A model generated the notes under the pieces. It had not been told where the DNA came from. It saw nothing but the letters and a program-made list of their open reading frames with translations, and made no database searches. Of a stretch of DNA of 32,113 bases, positions 16,147-24,381 are shown in pieces (positions within the stretch are counted from its first letter, which is position 1; every line of letters starts with the position of its first letter). Position numbers and translations under genes: made by a program. This DNA comes from Bacteroidota bacterium (GTDB taxonomy: Bacteria > Bacteroidota > Bacteroidia > Bacteroidales > Prolixibacteraceae). The stretch covers positions 1 through 32,113 of the forward strand of contig JAUYMU010000111.1 of assembly GCA_030698405.1 (NCBI GenBank). Direction: 5' to 3'.

Positions 16147-16359
16147 ATTAAATATGATACCCATTAATGTCAGTCGGTAAAAGAAACAGGGAATTAAATT
16201 GGAATAAAGAACCCTGATGCAAACATGTAAACCAAACGGATAATTGTCGGAAATATGATTTTATTCTATGCTAAAAAGTGTATTATTTGAAGAAGTTTTC
16301 AACCAATTGTTGTTAATTATTGGTTGTGACAGTTTAGATGAATCCACTTTTGTTTTCTT

Positions 16360-16367
16360 TATATTTG
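16360..16367 (+). promoter_or_regulatory. TAnnTTTG -7 box (TATATTTG) of parE
   Basis: TATATTTG lies 21 nt before the ATG at 16388. Transcription from here would exclude the upstream in-frame extension that starts at 16268. Confidence 0.5.
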
Positions 16368-16387
16368 TGCCAAATTGCAAAAAGAAT

Positions 16388-18220
16388 ATGGTCTCGAATT
16401 ACGATGAAGGTTCAATAATAACGCTTGACTGGCAGGAACATATACGGAAACGCCCGGGCATGTACATCGGCAAGCTGGGAGATGGCACGGCTGGTGATGA
16501 TGGAATTTATGTTTTGCTTAAGGAAGTGGTAGATAACTCCATCGATGAATTTATGATGGGGAACGGGAAAAGGATTGAAATACATGTCAGCGACGAACTG
16601 GTGACCATCCGCGATTTTGGCCGCGGTGTTCCGCTCGGGAAATTGCTCGACGTTGCTTCGAAAATGAACACCGGCGCAAAATACGATTCCGAAGTATTTA
16701 AAAAATCGGTCGGGTTGAATGGTGTCGGCATCAAGGCTGTAAATGCATTGTCGAGCCATTTTTTGATCAAATCGTTTCGCGAAGGCGAAGTGAAAGAAAT
16801 CAGTTTCAGCGAAGGAATTCTGAAAGAGGAAAAGGATGTCACTACAACCGATCAGCCCAACGGTACTTATGTCGCCTTTACCCCTGATCTTAAGATATTT
16901 AAAGGTTATCATTATATCGACGATTATGTGATCAATATGATGAAAACCTATTCGTTCCTGAATTGCGGACTGGTAATGGAGTTCAACGGAGAGAAATTTC
17001 ATTCGAAAAACGGATTGAAAGATTTGCTCGAAGAATACCAGGAATCTGAATCACTGTATCCGGTTATTCACCTGAAAAACGGCGACATCGAGGTTGCAAT
17101 CACCCACGGAAATCAATACGGCGAAGATTATTACTCGTTTGTAAACGGACAGCACACCACTCAGGGCGGAACACATCTGATTGCTTTTCGTGAAGCCATC
17201 GTAAAAACCATCCGCGACTTTTACAAAAAGGATTTCGATCCTTCCGACATTCGGGCTTCTATTGTTGCGGCCATCAGCATAAAAGTGGAAGAACCTGTTT
17301 TCGAATCGCAAACCAAAACAAAACTTGGCTCGAAAGACATTGGCCCCAACGGCCCGAGCGTTCGTAACTTTGTTGCCAACTTTGTACAAAAAGAACTCGA
17401 CAATTACCTGCACAAGAATCCGGATGTTTCCGAAGTATTGCTGCGGCGAATCCAGGAATCGGAACGGGAACGCAAGGCCATTTCAGGAATAAAAAAACTG
17501 GCCAAACAACGCTCGAAAAAAGCAAACCTGCACAACCGCAAACTGCGCGATTGCCGTGTACACCTGAACAGTACACACGAAGCGCGCGAAAATTCATCCA
17601 TTTTTATTACTGAAGGAGATTCGGCCAGCGGATCGATCACCAAATCGCGTGACGTAAATTTACAGGCAGTATTTAGCCTGAAAGGGAAACCGCTGAACAC
17701 TTACGGACTGACAAAAAAAGTGGTCTATGAAAACGAAGAGTTCAACCTGTTGCAGGCCGCTCTGAACATTGAAGATAGCATGGACGATTTGCGCTACAAC
17801 AAGGTAATTATCGCCACCGATGCCGATGTTGACGGAATGCACATCCGCCTGTTGCTCATCACTTTTTTCCTGCAATTTTTTCCTGAAGTGATTAGAAGAG
17901 GCCATTTGTATATTTTTCAAACGCCGCTTTTCAGGGTTCGGAACAAAAAAGTAACTCACTATTGCTACAACGAAGAAGAGCGTGTTTCAGCCATCACGAA
18001 ACTGGGCAAAACAGCCGAAATTACCCGATTCAAAGGATTGGGTGAGATTTCTCCTGATGAATTCAAAAATTTCATCGGCCCTGATATTCGTCTCGACCCG
18101 ATTCTGATGAAGAAACATGAATCGGTATCTCAAATGCTTGAATTTTACATGGGAAAAAATACTCCTGAACGTCAGGACTTTATCATTGACAATCTGTATG
18201 TGGAGAAAGATGATTTTTAA
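16388..18220 (+). CDS. parE: DNA topoisomerase IV subunit B (ParE; GyrB-like ATPase subunit)
   Basis: A 610-residue type IIA topoisomerase B subunit. The GHKL ATPase motifs are EVVDNSIDE (46-54), DFGRGVP (76-82) and [14 protein letters not shown] (109-122). The TOPRIM motifs are [10 protein letters not shown] (Glu409) and [12 protein letters not shown] (Asp478, Asp480, Asp482), followed by [13 protein letters not shown]. Together with ParC it decatenates daughter chromosomes using ATP. The length, much shorter than Gram-negative GyrB, and the paired A subunit favour ParE. The frame is open back to 16268, but those 40 residues look unlike the family and lie upstream of the promoter box. parC follows after a 31-nt palindrome. 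Confidence 0.93.
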   Translation: MVSNYDEGSIITLDWQEHIRKRPGMYIGKLGDGTAGDDGIYVLLKEVVDNSIDEFMMGNGKRIEIHVSDELVTIRDFGRGVPLGKLLDVASKMNTGAKYDSEVFKKSVGLNGVGIKAVNALSSHFLIKSFREGEVKEISFSEGILKEEKDVTTTDQPNGTYVAFTPDLKIFKGYHYIDDYVINMMKTYSFLNCGLVMEFNGEKFHSKNGLKDLLEEYQESESLYPVIHLKNGDIEVAITHGNQYGEDYYSFVNGQHTTQGGTHLIAFREAIVKTIRDFYKKDFDPSDIRASIVAAISIKVEEPVFESQTKTKLGSKDIGPNGPSVRNFVANFVQKELDNYLHKNPDVSEVLLRRIQESERERKAISGIKKLAKQRSKKANLHNRKLRDCRVHLNSTHEARENSSIFITEGDSASGSITKSRDVNLQAVFSLKGKPLNTYGLTKKVVYENEEFNLLQAALNIEDSMDDLRYNKVIIATDADVDGMHIRLLLITFFLQFFPEVIRRGHLYIFQTPLFRVRNKKVTHYCYNEEERVSAITKLGKTAEITRFKGLGEISPDEFKNFIGPDIRLDPILMKKHESVSQMLEFYMGKNTPERQDFIIDNLYVEKDDF

Positions 18221-18230
18221 TCCGGATGAA

Positions 18231-18261
18231 CTGAGCGGGTGACTTAAAGTCACCCGCTCAG
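18231..18261. other. 31-nt perfect palindrome between parE and parC
   Basis: CTGAGCGGGTGACTT (18231-18245) and AAGTCACCCGCTCAG (18247-18261) are exact inverse complements around one A; as RNA, a 13-bp stem with loop TTAAA. It lies 10 nt after the parE stop. No T-run follows, so an mRNA-processing, stability or attenuating role is as likely as full termination. Confidence 0.75.
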
Positions 18262-18313
18262 TAGTCCAGATAAATAAATATGCAACTGAAGTAAAAGATT
18301 GCAAAAACCAAAA

Positions 18314-20959
18314 ATGACTGAAGAAAATATCAACAAAGACGAATTCCAGAAGGAAGAAAAAAAAGACGGTATTGTCTATTTGTCAGGAATGTACCAGCAG
18401 TGGTTTCTTGATTATGCTTCGTACGTTATTCTCGAGCGCGCTGTTCCCTATGTTGAAGATGGGTTAAAACCTGTTCAGCGGAGGATTTTGCACGCCATGA
18501 ATATGATGGACGATGGGCGTTTCAACAAAGTGGCAAACATCATCGGACAAACCATGCAGTATCATCCGCACGGCGACGCATCCATTGGCGATGCCCTCGT
18601 TCAGCTCGGACAAAAAGATTTACTGATAGATGCGCAGGGAAACTGGGGGAATATTCTCACCGGCGACAGCTCGGCAGCTCCCCGATACATCGAGGCACGG
18701 TTATCGAAATTTGCAATTGATGTTGTTTTTAACCCGAAAACGACCAAATGGAAATTATCATACGACGGACGTAACCGCGAACCGATTGCACTTCCGGTAA
18801 AATTCCCGCTGCTTTTGGCTCAGGGAGTTGAAGGAATCGCTGTTGGATTGGCCTGCAAAATACTTCCGCACAATTTTATAGAATTAATTGACGCTTCCAT
18901 CGCTTACCTGCGTGGTGAAGATTTTGAATTATATCCTGATTTTCCTACCGGTGGATCCGGTGATTTCTCGCGCTACAACGACGGAATACGCGGCGCTTCG
19001 ATAAAAGTGAGGGCCAAAATTGAAAAGAAAGACAGCAAAACGCTGGTCGTTACAGAAGTTCCGTTTGGACGAACTACTTCTACACTGATTGAATCCATCA
19101 TCAAGGCAAACGACAAGGGTAAAATTAAAATCAGGAAGATTGACGACAATACTTCCGATAAAGTGGAGATTCTGATTCACCTGATTCCCGGAATGTCGTC
19201 GGATAAAACCATCGATGCCCTGTTTGCCTTTACCGATTGTGAAATTTCCATTTCGCCCAACAGCGCCACCATTCAGGATGACAAACCTAAATTTATCGGT
19301 GTCAGCGAAATCCTGAAAATAAATACTGACCAGACAGTCGCCCTGCTGAAACTGGAACTGGAAATCAAACGTGGCGAGCTGGAAGAAGCGTGGCATTTTT
19401 CATCTCTCGAAAAAATATTCATCGAAGAGCGCATCTACAAAGACAAAGAATTTGAAGATTCGGCCAATATGGATGAGGCAATCGATCATATTGATTTTCG
19501 CCTTACGCCATGGAAACCAAAGCTAAAACGGGAAGTTACCCGCGATGATATTTTGCGCCTGATGGAAATTAAAATGGCGCGTATTCTGAAATTCAATACC
19601 GATAAAGCCAACGATCATTTGCTGGCCATTGAAGAAGAAATTGAAGCAATCAACAAAAATATCCTGAACATCATTCCATTCACAATTGCATGGTACGAAA
19701 GGCTCAAAACGAAATACGGAAAAGGCCGCGAACGTAAAACTGAAATCAGGAATTTCGAAAATATCGTGGCTTCAAAAGTGGTGGTGGCTAACGAAAAACT
19801 TTACATCGACCGCGTTGAAGGATTTATTGGTACCAGCCTCAAAAAAGCAGAATATTTATGCGATTGTTCCGACATGGACGATGTAATTGTTTTCAGGAAA
19901 GACGGAACTTACATTATATCAAAGGTTTCTGAAAAGGCATTCGTCGGTAAAAATATCCTTCATCTGGCAATTTTCAAGAAAAACGACAACCGCACCATCT
20001 ACAATGTGGTTTACCGCGATGGCAAAAACGGGTTTATCTATATGAAACGAATTGCTGTAACAGGCGTCACCCGTGACAAGGAATACGATCTGACACAGGG
20101 AACTCCCGGTTCACGCATTCTGTATTTCAGCGAAAATCCAAATGGTGAGGCTGAAGTTTTGCGCGTAACCCTGAAACCCAAACCACGCATCAAAAAACTG
20201 ATTTTCGAGGTCGATTTTGGTGAACTGGCTATCAAAGGACGTGCTTCTATGGGCAATATCATGACCAAGAACGAAATTCATAAAATAGCCCTGAAGGAAA
20301 AAGGAGTTTCGACACTTGGCGGACGCAAAATTTGGTTCGACGAAGATGTTCGGAGGCTTAATTCAGACAATCGCGGCAAGTACCTTGGAGAATTCAGCGC
20401 CGACGATATGATTCTGGTCATCTATAAAAACGGCGATTATCTGTTGTGCAATTTTGATCTGTCGAACCATTTCAACGATGGCATTTTACTCATCGAAAAA
20501 TTCAATCCGGACAAAACGCTGACTGCCGTTTATTTTGATGCCGAGCAAGGCTACTATTACGTGAAACGTTTCCCGATAGATGAAACGCAAAAGGAAGTTG
20601 GGTTCATCGGCGAATTCCCCGAAAACAAATTGCACAGTTTTACCTGGGTGGGGCATCCACGTCTGGAGCTTGAATTTGGCGGCAAGAACGAAGGCCGTGA
20701 GCCTGAAATTATTGATGTGGCCGAGTTTATCGGAGTAAAATCGCACAAGGCCAAAGGCAAGCGACTTTCAACTTATGAAATAAAAAAAATAAACGAGTTG
20801 GAACCGGTTATTTCTGACGAAGAAGTAGCAGAAGAACCTGTTGAAGAGGAGAAAAGTCAGGAGATCGTAATTCCGAATCTTGAAGATTTGCTGTTTGGAA
20901 TTGACAAGCCAACCAACGGAGATGAACCGCCGCCGAATCAGATGGAGATTGAGTTCTGA
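18314..20959 (+). CDS. parC: DNA topoisomerase IV subunit A (ParC; GyrA-like breakage-reunion subunit)
   Basis: An 881-residue subunit carrying the DNA-cleaving tyrosine. The winged-helix region reads YASYVILERAVPYVEDGLKP and YHPHGDASIGDALV; the catalytic Tyr125 is in AAPRYIEARL. GFIGTSLKKAEY and later repeats correspond to the C-terminal beta-pinwheel. The tail is acidic (EEVAEEPVEEEKSQE) with a proline-rich end. I use the ATG at 18314; a TTG at 18299 is five codons upstream. At the quinolone-contact position equivalent to Ser80 of E. coli ParC the residue is Ala (HPHGDAS), while the acidic residue four places later is kept as Asp. The pairing with parE in order E-C and the absence of gyrase neighbours support topoisomerase IV. 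Confidence 0.93.
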   Translation: MTEENINKDEFQKEEKKDGIVYLSGMYQQWFLDYASYVILERAVPYVEDGLKPVQRRILHAMNMMDDGRFNKVANIIGQTMQYHPHGDASIGDALVQLGQKDLLIDAQGNWGNILTGDSSAAPRYIEARLSKFAIDVVFNPKTTKWKLSYDGRNREPIALPVKFPLLLAQGVEGIAVGLACKILPHNFIELIDASIAYLRGEDFELYPDFPTGGSGDFSRYNDGIRGASIKVRAKIEKKDSKTLVVTEVPFGRTTSTLIESIIKANDKGKIKIRKIDDNTSDKVEILIHLIPGMSSDKTIDALFAFTDCEISISPNSATIQDDKPKFIGVSEILKINTDQTVALLKLELEIKRGELEEAWHFSSLEKIFIEERIYKDKEFEDSANMDEAIDHIDFRLTPWKPKLKREVTRDDILRLMEIKMARILKFNTDKANDHLLAIEEEIEAINKNILNIIPFTIAWYERLKTKYGKGRERKTEIRNFENIVASKVVVANEKLYIDRVEGFIGTSLKKAEYLCDCSDMDDVIVFRKDGTYIISKVSEKAFVGKNILHLAIFKKNDNRTIYNVVYRDGKNGFIYMKRIAVTGVTRDKEYDLTQGTPGSRILYFSENPNGEAEVLRVTLKPKPRIKKLIFEVDFGELAIKGRASMGNIMTKNEIHKIALKEKGVSTLGGRKIWFDEDVRRLNSDNRGKYLGEFSADDMILVIYKNGDYLLCNFDLSNHFNDGILLIEKFNPDKTLTAVYFDAEQGYYYVKRFPIDETQKEVGFIGEFPENKLHSFTWVGHPRLELEFGGKNEGREPEIIDVAEFIGVKSHKAKGKRLSTYEIKKINELEPVISDEEVAEEPVEEEKSQEIVIPNLEDLLFGIDKPTNGDEPPPNQMEIEF

Positions 20960-21008
20960 TGGGTGAGTTTATATATAATGTGAATTTTCACAGAAAAGCC
21001 TATTGATT

Positions 21009-21195
21009 ATCCTGAAGGGATAAAATTTGAATAACCACCGGTGAAACCGGTGGAAAAATACAGCGAATAACCCACAACCCTGAAAGGGTTGAATCAGCAG
21101 TCAGTTAATATTCAACCCCTTCAGGGTTGTGGGTTCGTCCTTTATTCTTCCGTGGGTTTCACCCACGGTTATTCAAATTCAGTCCTTCCAGGACT
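21009..21195. repeat. five-hairpin composite intergenic element, copy 1
   Basis: Five consecutive hairpins: ATCC/GGAT (21009-21021); CCACCGGT/ACCGGTGG (21035-21053); a 24-bp arm pair with one mismatch (21071-21094 with 21110-21133, 15-nt loop); CCGTGGGT/ACCCACGG (21150-21168); AGTCC/GGACT (21181-21195). A diverged copy with the same order lies at 27008-27200. No gene is visible in the 20960-21347 gap. TACTTTTG at 21195-21202 fits a -7 box for aroK but is not otherwise supported. Confidence 0.8.
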
Positions 21196-21239
21196 ACTTT
21201 TGGACTTTCTAACTTTTCGGAGTGTACTCAAAAATTCAT

Positions 21240-21343
21240 TGTTCAATATTAAATAAGAAATATCGAACAAGAAATAAGAAAAAGAAATTCGACAACGATA
21301 GACAAAGCGGAACTTTGAACTTTGAACTTGAAACCTGGAACTG
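21240..21343. repeat. AT-rich word-repeat region before aroK
   Basis: AATAAGAAATATCGAACAAG and nearby GAAATAAGAA, then AACTTTGAACTTTGAACTTG and AAACCTGGAACT. Both word types also occur, in other relative orientation, at 8361-8489. An in-frame extension of aroK to 21222 consists of this repeat and is not believed to be translated. Confidence 0.5.
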
Positions 21344-21347
21344 TACT

Positions 21348-21854
21348 ATGCGAATATACTTAATCGGCTACATGGGCAGCGGAAAAACGACTTTGGGTCG
21401 AAAACTGGCATTAACATTAAACCTAACTTTTATTGATCTGGATACTTTTCTGGAAGAGAAATATTTCCGGACAATTCCACAGATTTTTGAACATGAAGGT
21501 GAAACCGGATTTCGTAAAAAAGAACAAATTGTCCTGCATGAAGTGTCAACTTTCGACGATGTAATTGTGGCAACCGGTGGCGGCGCTCCGTGCTTTTTCG
21601 ACAATATGGAGGTAATGAACAATACCGGATTCTGTATTTTTCTGGATGTGGACACGGTTTCGCTTGCAAACCGGCTGATTCATGCAAAAACTGAACGCCC
21701 GATCATCAAAGGAAAATCATTGGAAGAATTACACGTTTTCATTGATGAGATGATGCTGAAAAGACGCCCCTTTTACGAAAAAGCCAGGTACATTCTGAAT
21801 GGCAGCGAAATAAAACCTGATCAGGTGATTGAGATTTTGAAAAGTCACAAATGA
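21348..21854 (+). CDS. aroK: shikimate kinase
   Basis: A 168-residue kinase that phosphorylates shikimate to shikimate 3-phosphate in the chorismate pathway. It has Walker A GYMGSGKT (7-14), the shikimate-binding IDLDTFLE region with Asp32, EGETGFRKKE, and the Gly-rich GGGAPCF motif. ERPI/RRPFYEKAR mark the lid and C-terminal part. The ATG at 21348 is the right start: the length then matches the family, and the upstream in-frame residues come from a repeat. It converges with miaA, the two coding regions overlapping by 10 nt at their 3' ends. Confidence 0.93.
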   Translation: MRIYLIGYMGSGKTTLGRKLALTLNLTFIDLDTFLEEKYFRTIPQIFEHEGETGFRKKEQIVLHEVSTFDDVIVATGGGAPCFFDNMEVMNNTGFCIFLDVDTVSLANRLIHAKTERPIIKGKSLEELHVFIDEMMLKRRPFYEKARYILNGSEIKPDQVIEILKSHK

Positions 21855-22780
21855 GGATTGTTATACCATTTCAGAATTATTTCAATCTTCTCATCCAAAG
21901 GCATGTATCCATCCAGCCAATGAATATCAATATCCTGTTTTTCCATTCTTCGGAACCAGGTCATCTGCCGTTTGGCAAACTGATGAATGGCTACATTTAA
22001 TCCATCGAACATTTGCTGAAAAGTGAGTTTCCCCATCAGATGCTGTGTCATGTATTTGTATTCCAGACCGTAATAAGTCAATTGTTCGGGAGTCAATCCG
22101 CTGTTGAGCAATCGCTGAACTTCGTCCAGCATTCCTTCTTTCAACCGTTGTTTCAACCGGTTGGTAATTCTTTTCCGGCGAGAATCACGGTCGAATTTTA
22201 CGCCAACCACCAAACTCTTTACGTCCGGCATTCCCGTATCAATTTCAGGATGAGTTAAATAGTACTCTTCAATTTCGATGGCACGAATCGCCCGTTTTGA
22301 ACTTTCGGTGTCGGTTTGGTTGTGCAGGTAATTTTTGTACGATCGCAGGATTGCGGTCAGTTCCCAAAGTAATTTGTTATCCAGACTTTCTCGCAACGCT
22401 TCGTTTACCGGAACCTGAATCAGCTTGTAGTTTTTCAGGACAGCTTCGAGGTACAAGCCACTTCCGCCGCACATCACCGGCAACTTTTGGCGGTCGGAAA
22501 TTTCAGAAAATACGCGCAGAAAATCTTTCTGGTATTCATATACATTGTATTCGTAACCCGCGTCAACAATGTCGATCAGGTGATACGGAACCGGCTTGCC
22601 GTCAACCACATAATCGGCGTAATCCTTACCGGTTCCCAGGTCCATTCCGCGATAAACCTGCCGCGAATCGGCAGAAATGACTTCTCCACCGAGCACCGAT
22701 GCGACTTTGGCGGCTACGTCCGTTTTTCCTGAAGCCGTTGGGCCGAGTATAGTGATTAAATTGTATTTCTCGTTGTGCAT
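21845..22780 (-). CDS. miaA: tRNA dimethylallyltransferase MiaA
   Basis: A 311-residue enzyme that adds a dimethylallyl group to N6 of A37 in tRNAs reading UNN codons. Visible motifs are the P-loop ILGPTASGKTDVAAKVA, ISADSRQVYRGMDLGTGKD, PYHLIDIVDAGYEYNVYEYQ, and the substrate-site MCGGSGLYLEAVL. Later pieces are ESSKRAIRAIE, the LKEGMLDEVQRLL helix, YYGLEYKYM and RQMTWFRRM near the C-terminus. The start ATG at 22780 leaves 67 nt to the divergent fic gene, whose promoter box is in that gap. Confidence 0.96.
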   Translation of the reverse strand: MHNEKYNLITILGPTASGKTDVAAKVASVLGGEVISADSRQVYRGMDLGTGKDYADYVVDGKPVPYHLIDIVDAGYEYNVYEYQKDFLRVFSEISDRQKLPVMCGGSGLYLEAVLKNYKLIQVPVNEALRESLDNKLLWELTAILRSYKNYLHNQTDTESSKRAIRAIEIEEYYLTHPEIDTGMPDVKSLVVGVKFDRDSRRKRITNRLKQRLKEGMLDEVQRLLNSGLTPEQLTYYGLEYKYMTQHLMGKLTFQQMFDGLNVAIHQFAKRQMTWFRRMEKQDIDIHWLDGYMPLDEKIEIILKWYNNPHL

Positions 22781-22824
22781 GTTTCCTGAAATTTTTGAAG
22801 ATCAAAAATACAGTTTTAAATTGT

Positions 22825-22832
22825 TAATTTTG
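22825..22832 (+). promoter_or_regulatory. TAnnTTTG -7 box (TAATTTTG) of the Fic gene
   Basis: TAATTTTG lies 15 nt before the ATG at 22848 in the divergent miaA-fic gap, supporting that ATG as start. Confidence 0.5.
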
Positions 22833-22847
22833 AAACCGAATTTATTC

Positions 22848-23615
22848 ATGAAACTCATGGACACCACAAAAATTGAAGCGTTGATATCAGATTACCAGTT
22901 TCGCTCGAAAGGAATGATTGATTTCGGGAAGTACTCGTATTATGCCATCACGCATCATTCAACCAGCATCGAAGGAAGTACGCTGACCGAATCGCAGGTT
23001 GTTAACTTGCTTGAATATGGCAAACCGGCAGCCAATAAGCCGTTTAATCATCATTTAATGGTGCTTGATCATTTTCATGCCTTGCAATTTGTGGTAGGAG
23101 AAGCCGAAAAGAAACGAAAGCTGAGTCCGGAGTTCCTTCAGGAAATAAGTGCTTTGGTGATGAAAAATACTGGTGGTGTGGTAAATACTGCTTTGGAAAA
23201 TTACAATATTGCCAGCGGCGAATTTCGGCTTGGAACGGTAAGAGCCGGAACAAGGACTTTTCCGGATTACAAAAAAGTGCCGGAATTGGTCGCTCAACTT
23301 TGTAAGGAAACCAATGAAAAGCTGAATACCATCAATACTTTTGCAGAAAAATGCGATCTGGCCTTTCATGTTCATTTTCAGTTGGCAAGTATTCATCCTT
23401 TTGGCGACGGAAATGGGCGAACATCAAGATTACTAATGAATTTTGTGCAAGTATGGTTTGGATTGCCATTATCGATTGTTTACACACAAAACCGCATCAA
23501 ATACATCAACGCTCTGGAAGCTGCTCGGGCAAAAGAAACGGAACAACCTTTCTTCGATTTTATGTATTCGCAATATTCCAAATTCCTGAAAAAGGAAATT
23601 GCGTCATTAAAATAA
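22848..23615 (+). CDS. Fic-domain protein with its own inhibitory motif
   Basis: A 255-residue Fic protein. The active-site loop HPFGDGNGRTSRLL (from His183) is the complete HxFxD/EGNGRxxR motif, so AMP-transferase activity is possible. Near the N-terminus HHSTSIEGSTL contains the inhibitory S-x-x-x-E-G motif (Ser38, Glu42, Gly43), whose Glu blocks productive ATP binding in class II Fic proteins. This suggests a self-restrained enzyme and not a free toxin; no FicA/Phd-like partner is adjacent. Relatives AMPylate proteins, and some also deAMPylate; the target is unknown. An open frame extends back to 22677 over the miaA start but lacks family similarity. Confidence 0.88.
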   Translation: MKLMDTTKIEALISDYQFRSKGMIDFGKYSYYAITHHSTSIEGSTLTESQVVNLLEYGKPAANKPFNHHLMVLDHFHALQFVVGEAEKKRKLSPEFLQEISALVMKNTGGVVNTALENYNIASGEFRLGTVRAGTRTFPDYKKVPELVAQLCKETNEKLNTINTFAEKCDLAFHVHFQLASIHPFGDGNGRTSRLLMNFVQVWFGLPLSIVYTQNRIKYINALEAARAKETEQPFFDFMYSQYSKFLKKEIASLK

Positions 23616-23709
23616 ATGGTCCGATTTTAAAGAAAACTTTGAGTGATGCTTTAATAATGTATTTTTGCAAAGCAAATTTAGTACAGATGTTTCAAATGAG
23701 GTTAATTTC

Positions 23710-23794
23710 TGCCACAAAGGCACAAAGACTCTAAGAAACACTAAAATTCTGATATATTCTTTGTGAAGCTTTGTGGCTTCGGGCCTTTGTGGCA
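23710..23794. repeat. imperfect inverted repeat with TGCCACAAAGGC ends
   Basis: TGCCACAAAGGC (23710-23721) and GCCTTTGTGGCA (23783-23794) are perfect inverse complements, with further CACAAAG/CTTTGTG words inside. It lies directly before the smpB promoter box. This type of CACAAAG repeat is, from memory, common in Bacteroidota intergenic DNA. Confidence 0.6.
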
Positions 23795-23800
23795 TTGGAT

Positions 23801-23808
23801 TAACTTTG
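23801..23808 (+). promoter_or_regulatory. TAnnTTTG -7 box (TAACTTTG) of smpB
   Basis: TAACTTTG lies 17 nt before the ATG at 23826. TTTG words are present upstream, but none at the standard 19-21-bp spacing. Confidence 0.5.
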
Positions 23809-23825
23809 AGACTTTTTATAATAAA

Positions 23826-24284
23826 ATGGTACGCAAACAACAAAATATAAGCATCAAAAATAAAAAGGCATTCTTTGATTACGAGATCATTGAAAACTTT
23901 TATGCCGGAATACAATTGGCCGGAACCGAAATAAAATCAATACGGGGAGCAAAAGCCAGCCTGGTAGATTCGTACTGTTCTTTTGTGGGTACGCAATTGT
24001 ATGTCAGGAACATGCACATTTCGGAATATGAATTGGGAACCTGCAACAACCACATTGCCAAACGCGACCGCAAACTACTGCTGCACAAAAAAGAACTAGC
24101 CAAAATTCAGAAAAAAGCCAAAGAAGGCGGGATTACCATTGTACCTCTAAAGCTTTTCATCAACGACCGTGGCCTGGCCAAACTGGAAATTTCACTCGCC
24201 AAAGGGAAAAAGACTTACGATAAACGCGAGTCTTTAAAACTGAAAGACGACACAAGGGAAATGGATCGGGCGCGGAAGGTTTAG
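23826..24284 (+). CDS. smpB: SsrA-binding protein SmpB
   Basis: A 152-residue RNA-binding protein that delivers tmRNA to stalled ribosomes. Family pieces are [21 protein letters not shown] (split over 29-60 region), [18 protein letters not shown], and [12 protein letters not shown]. Then come [25 protein letters not shown] in the core and the basic C-terminal tail [19 protein letters not shown], which enters the decoding site. The ATG at 23826 is preferred over an upstream in-frame start at 23763 that lies in an inverted repeat before the promoter box. Confidence 0.95.
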   Translation: MVRKQQNISIKNKKAFFDYEIIENFYAGIQLAGTEIKSIRGAKASLVDSYCSFVGTQLYVRNMHISEYELGTCNNHIAKRDRKLLLHKKELAKIQKKAKEGGITIVPLKLFINDRGLAKLEISLAKGKKTYDKRESLKLKDDTREMDRARKV

Positions 24285-24325
24285 TGGACTCTTATTCACC
24301 GTAAATATGCGGCGAATAATAAAAA

Positions 24326-24353
24326 AGCCCGGTAGAACTTAATCCAACGGGCT
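24326..24353 (-). terminator. intrinsic terminator of the aminotransferase gene
   Basis: AGCCCG (24326-24331) pairs with CGGGCT (24348-24353). On the minus strand the stem is followed by TTTTTT, making it a classical terminator for the gene at 24382-25575; on the plus strand it may also stop smpB transcripts. Confidence 0.75.
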
Positions 24354-24381
24354 TCATATTGAAGTTTAAAAAGATACTTAT

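Noticed and set aside
16268-16387. In-frame 40-residue N-terminal extension of parE
   Set aside because: It is hydrophobic and unlike GyrB/ParE N-termini, and the TATATTTG promoter box lies inside it; the ATG at 16388 gives the normal family start.
16412-17002. 196-codon minus-strand frame inside parE
   Set aside because: It mirrors conserved GHKL ATPase codons; no family motif or promoter supports it.
21009-21195. CRISPR array
   Set aside because: The units are different palindromes, not identical direct repeats with unique spacers, and no cas gene is present.
22677-22847. In-frame extension of the Fic gene over the start of miaA
   Set aside because: It is the antisense of miaA codons, lacks Fic similarity, and ends after a -7 box that precedes the ATG at 22848.
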